From the NCBI GenBank assembly GCA_029248265.1, contig JAQWJQ010000062.1, positions 1-32,351 on the forward strand: a DNA stretch of 32,351 nt. Direction: 5' to 3'. Made by a program: the position numbers and the translations under genes. The notes beneath the pieces were generated by a model. It searched no databases. It saw only the letters and a list, made by a program, of their open reading frames with translations, and was not told the origin of the DNA. This document shows positions 30,836 through 32,351 of this stretch, piece after piece (positions within the stretch are counted from its first letter, which is position 1; every line of letters begins with the position of its first letter). The stretch comes from Planctomycetota bacterium (GTDB taxonomy: Bacteria; Planctomycetota; UBA1135; GCA-002686595).

Positions 30836-31729
30836 TTGGAACTCAGCTCGAAGCTCGGAGACGTGGAGGACGCTCGCCTCTGGCTGGAGGGCTCTCGGCA
30901 GTGGTTCGAGACGTCGCTCGAGCGCTTCTTGGCTCGGACCGACCTCGGCCCCGCTGCCCTGTCGGGTGCCGTGGAGTACGCGCTGCTCGGCGGAGGCAAG
31001 CGCGTGCGCCCCGCGATCGTGCGCCTGATCGGCGGCGACTGTGCGGCGGCCTCCACGCTCGAGGCCGCGGCGATCGCCGTGGAGTGCATTCACACCTACA
31101 GCCTCGTCCACGATGACCTCCCCTGCATGGACGACGACGACCTCCGTCGCGGCCGGCCGACGGTTCACCGTGTCTACGGCGAGGCGACGGCGGTCCTCGT
31201 TGGGGATGCCCTGCAGGCCCTGGCCTTCGAAGCGGCCGGTGGGGCGGGCCGCAGCGCGGCAGCGATGACGGTGGCTCTCGCGCAGGCGAGCGGGCCCGCG
31301 GGCATGGTGGGCGGGCAGGGGCTGGACCTTGCGGGAGAGGGGCAGGACCTCGACGTGGCCGCGGTCCAGGACGTTCACCGCACCAAGACCGCAGCGCTCC
31401 TGGGGGCGAGCGCCGAGCTGGGCGCGTTGGCTGGGGGGGCTGACGATGACCGAGTTCGGGCGGCGCGAGAATTCGGCCGGTCGCTCGGGATGTGCTTCCA
31501 GGCCACCGATGACGTCCTCGACGTCACCGGGGACGCCCTGACGCTTGGGAAGACCCCAGGGAAGGATCGGGGGGCTGCCAAGGGCACCCTGGTGGCCGCT
31601 CTGGGTCTCGAGGGCGCCCGGGTCGAGGCCAGCCGGCGTGCGTCCGAGGCCCGTGACCACGCGAATCTCCTCGGGCTCGGCCCGCTGGGACTCGGTCTCA
31701 TCGAGCTGCTGCTCCGCCGGAAGTCGTGA
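30836..31729 (+). CDS. ispA: farnesyl/geranylgeranyl diphosphate synthase
   Basis: This is an all-helical prenyltransferase that condenses isopentenyl diphosphate with allylic diphosphates. The 297-residue protein contains GGGKRVRP (IPP binding), the first Asp-rich motif DDLPCMDDDDLRRG (D93, D94, D99) with the two-residue insertion of bacterial farnesyl synthases, and the second motif QATDDVLD. Tyr88 five residues before the first Asp motif suggests a C15 product, but geranylgeranyl cannot be ruled out. The start is TTG at 30836, preceded by GGAG (30827-30830) at 5-nt spacing; GTG 30863 is an alternative. It lies 13 nt after xseB and 70 nt before dxs. Confidence 0.93.
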   Translation: MELSSKLGDVEDARLWLEGSRQWFETSLERFLARTDLGPAALSGAVEYALLGGGKRVRPAIVRLIGGDCAAASTLEAAAIAVECIHTYSLVHDDLPCMDDDDLRRGRPTVHRVYGEATAVLVGDALQALAFEAAGGAGRSAAAMTVALAQASGPAGMVGGQGLDLAGEGQDLDVAAVQDVHRTKTAALLGASAELGALAGGADDDRVRAAREFGRSLGMCFQATDDVLDVTGDALTLGKTPGKDRGAAKGTLVAALGLEGARVEASRRASEARDHANLLGLGPLGLGLIELLLRRKS

Positions 31730-31759
31730 TGCTGGCTGCATCTACGGCTCGGTGCGGCC

Positions 31760-31765
31760 TAGGCT
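31760..31765 (+). promoter_or_regulatory. weak -10 candidate upstream of dxs
   Basis: TAGGCT in the ispA-dxs spacer, 34 nt before the dxs ATG. It is the same hexamer as the one before the membrane protein gene. It would leave a short leader rather than a leaderless mRNA. Confidence 0.2.
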
Positions 31766-31799
31766 ATGAACTCGAGACCTGCTCACCGCGGAACCGGAC

Positions 31800-32351
31800 A
31801 TGACGAACCAGGACGGAATCACCGACGAGACCCGCTCAGACGCCTCCGAGGCGGCGCCGCTCCTCCCCGGGATCGACGGCCCCGCCGACGTGAAGGCCCT
31901 CGGGCGGGAGCAGCTCCCGCAACTCTGTGAGGAGGTGAGGGAGTTCCTGCTCGAGAGCGTCCAGCGGACCGGCGGCCACCTCGGGTCGAACCTGGGGGTG
32001 GTGGAGCTGACGACGGCCCTGCATCGGGTCTTTGACTTCAAGCGGGACCGGGTGGTGTGGGACGTCTCGCACCAGGCCTACCCGCACAAGATCCTCACGG
32101 GCCGTCGGGACCGCTTCGACACCCTCCGGCGGACGGACGGGCTCTGCGGCTTCACCCACCCTGACGAGTCTCCGTACGACCTCTTTCACACCGGGCACGC
32201 GGGCACGAGCATCAGCCTCGGCGCTGGTCTCGCGGCGGGCATGGCGCTCGAGCAAGACCCGCCTCATGTGGTCAGCGTCATCGGAGACGCGTCCCTCGGC
32301 GCAGGGGTGGCCTTCGAGGCGCTCAACCACGCGGGCGCCAGTCGCCCGAAG
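31800..32351 (+). CDS. dxs: 1-deoxy-D-xylulose-5-phosphate synthase, N-terminal part (cut by window end)
   Basis: DXS condenses pyruvate and glyceraldehyde 3-phosphate with thiamine diphosphate, the entry step of the MEP isoprenoid pathway that feeds ispA. Only 184 codons are present. They contain GGHLGSNLGVVELTTALHRVFD, the DRVVWDVSHQAYPHKILTGR motif, FTHPDESPYDLFHTGHAGTSISLGAGLA and the ThDP/Mg site VIGDASLGAGVAFEALNHAG, where Dxs proteins usually have GDGALTGGMAYEALN. The first 25 residues are polar and acidic, longer than usual. The ATG at 31800 is the only good start that keeps the conserved region. It is the last gene of the isoprenoid cluster visible here. Confidence 0.95.
   Translation, partial: MTNQDGITDETRSDASEAAPLLPGIDGPADVKALGREQLPQLCEEVREFLLESVQRTGGHLGSNLGVVELTTALHRVFDFKRDRVVWDVSHQAYPHKILTGRRDRFDTLRRTDGLCGFTHPDESPYDLFHTGHAGTSISLGAGLAAGMALEQDPPHVVSVIGDASLGAGVAFEALNHAGASRPK

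Overview
The window is GC-rich bacterial DNA, densely packed and transcribed on both strands. It carries housekeeping genes (purN, tilS, gap, pgk, rpe, accD, panB, an S1 protein, xseB, ispA, dxs) mixed with accessory genes. An FHA-linked Hanks-type kinase, a TMTC-like membrane/TPR protein, small haem lipoproteins and a near absence of Shine-Dalgarno sequences suggest a high-GC Planctomycetota lineage. That is an inference from gene content; another deep-branching GC-rich phylum is possible. No rRNA, tRNA, CRISPR array, insertion sequence or prophage gene was seen.

Layout. 1-2271 (+): the 3' end of an MrfA-type helicase gene followed by an MrfB-type exonuclease, a DNA-repair pair. 2248-9405 (-): a tight run tilS > yggS > FHA/Ser-Thr kinase > PNP-like protein > purN; the last four are joined by overlapping stop and start codons. 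9406-9861: the only gene-free stretch over 300 bp, containing no convincing gene. 9862-13840 (+): gap-pgk-rpe-accD, linking lower glycolysis, the pentose-phosphate pathway and the first step of fatty-acid synthesis. 13918-17219 (-): a three-gene cassette of a lipoprotein, a JmjC/cupin-like putative oxygenase with an Arg/Gly tail, and a methyltransferase. 17375-20625 (+): a COG2509-type flavoprotein, panB, and an orphan CheC/CheX-like protein. 20629-22624 (-): an SDR followed by an S1-domain protein. 22761-24917 (+): a secreted amidohydrolase-fold protein lacking most metal ligands, and an OsmC protein. 25143-26300 (+): a saccharopine-dehydrogenase-like protein. 26329-28607 (-): a TMTC-like membrane/TPR protein and a mono-haem cytochrome c lipoprotein. 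28664-32351 (+): a large membrane protein, then xseB-ispA-dxs, the isoprenoid-precursor operon order known from E. coli; dxs runs off the end.

Three observations stand out. First, two proteins keep their enzyme fold but have lost essentially the whole catalytic set: the PNP-like protein in the kinase operon and the YtcJ-like amidohydrolase. The FHA domain on the kinase has also lost its phosphothreonine-binding residues. Second, many genes have a TANNNT-type -10 hexamer only 6-9 nt before the start codon, and Shine-Dalgarno sequences are almost absent, which points to widespread leaderless transcription. Third, the lipoprotein/oxygenase/methyltransferase cassette matches no system I know.

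All calls are from reading the sequence and from remembered family motifs. No database search or structure prediction was run.
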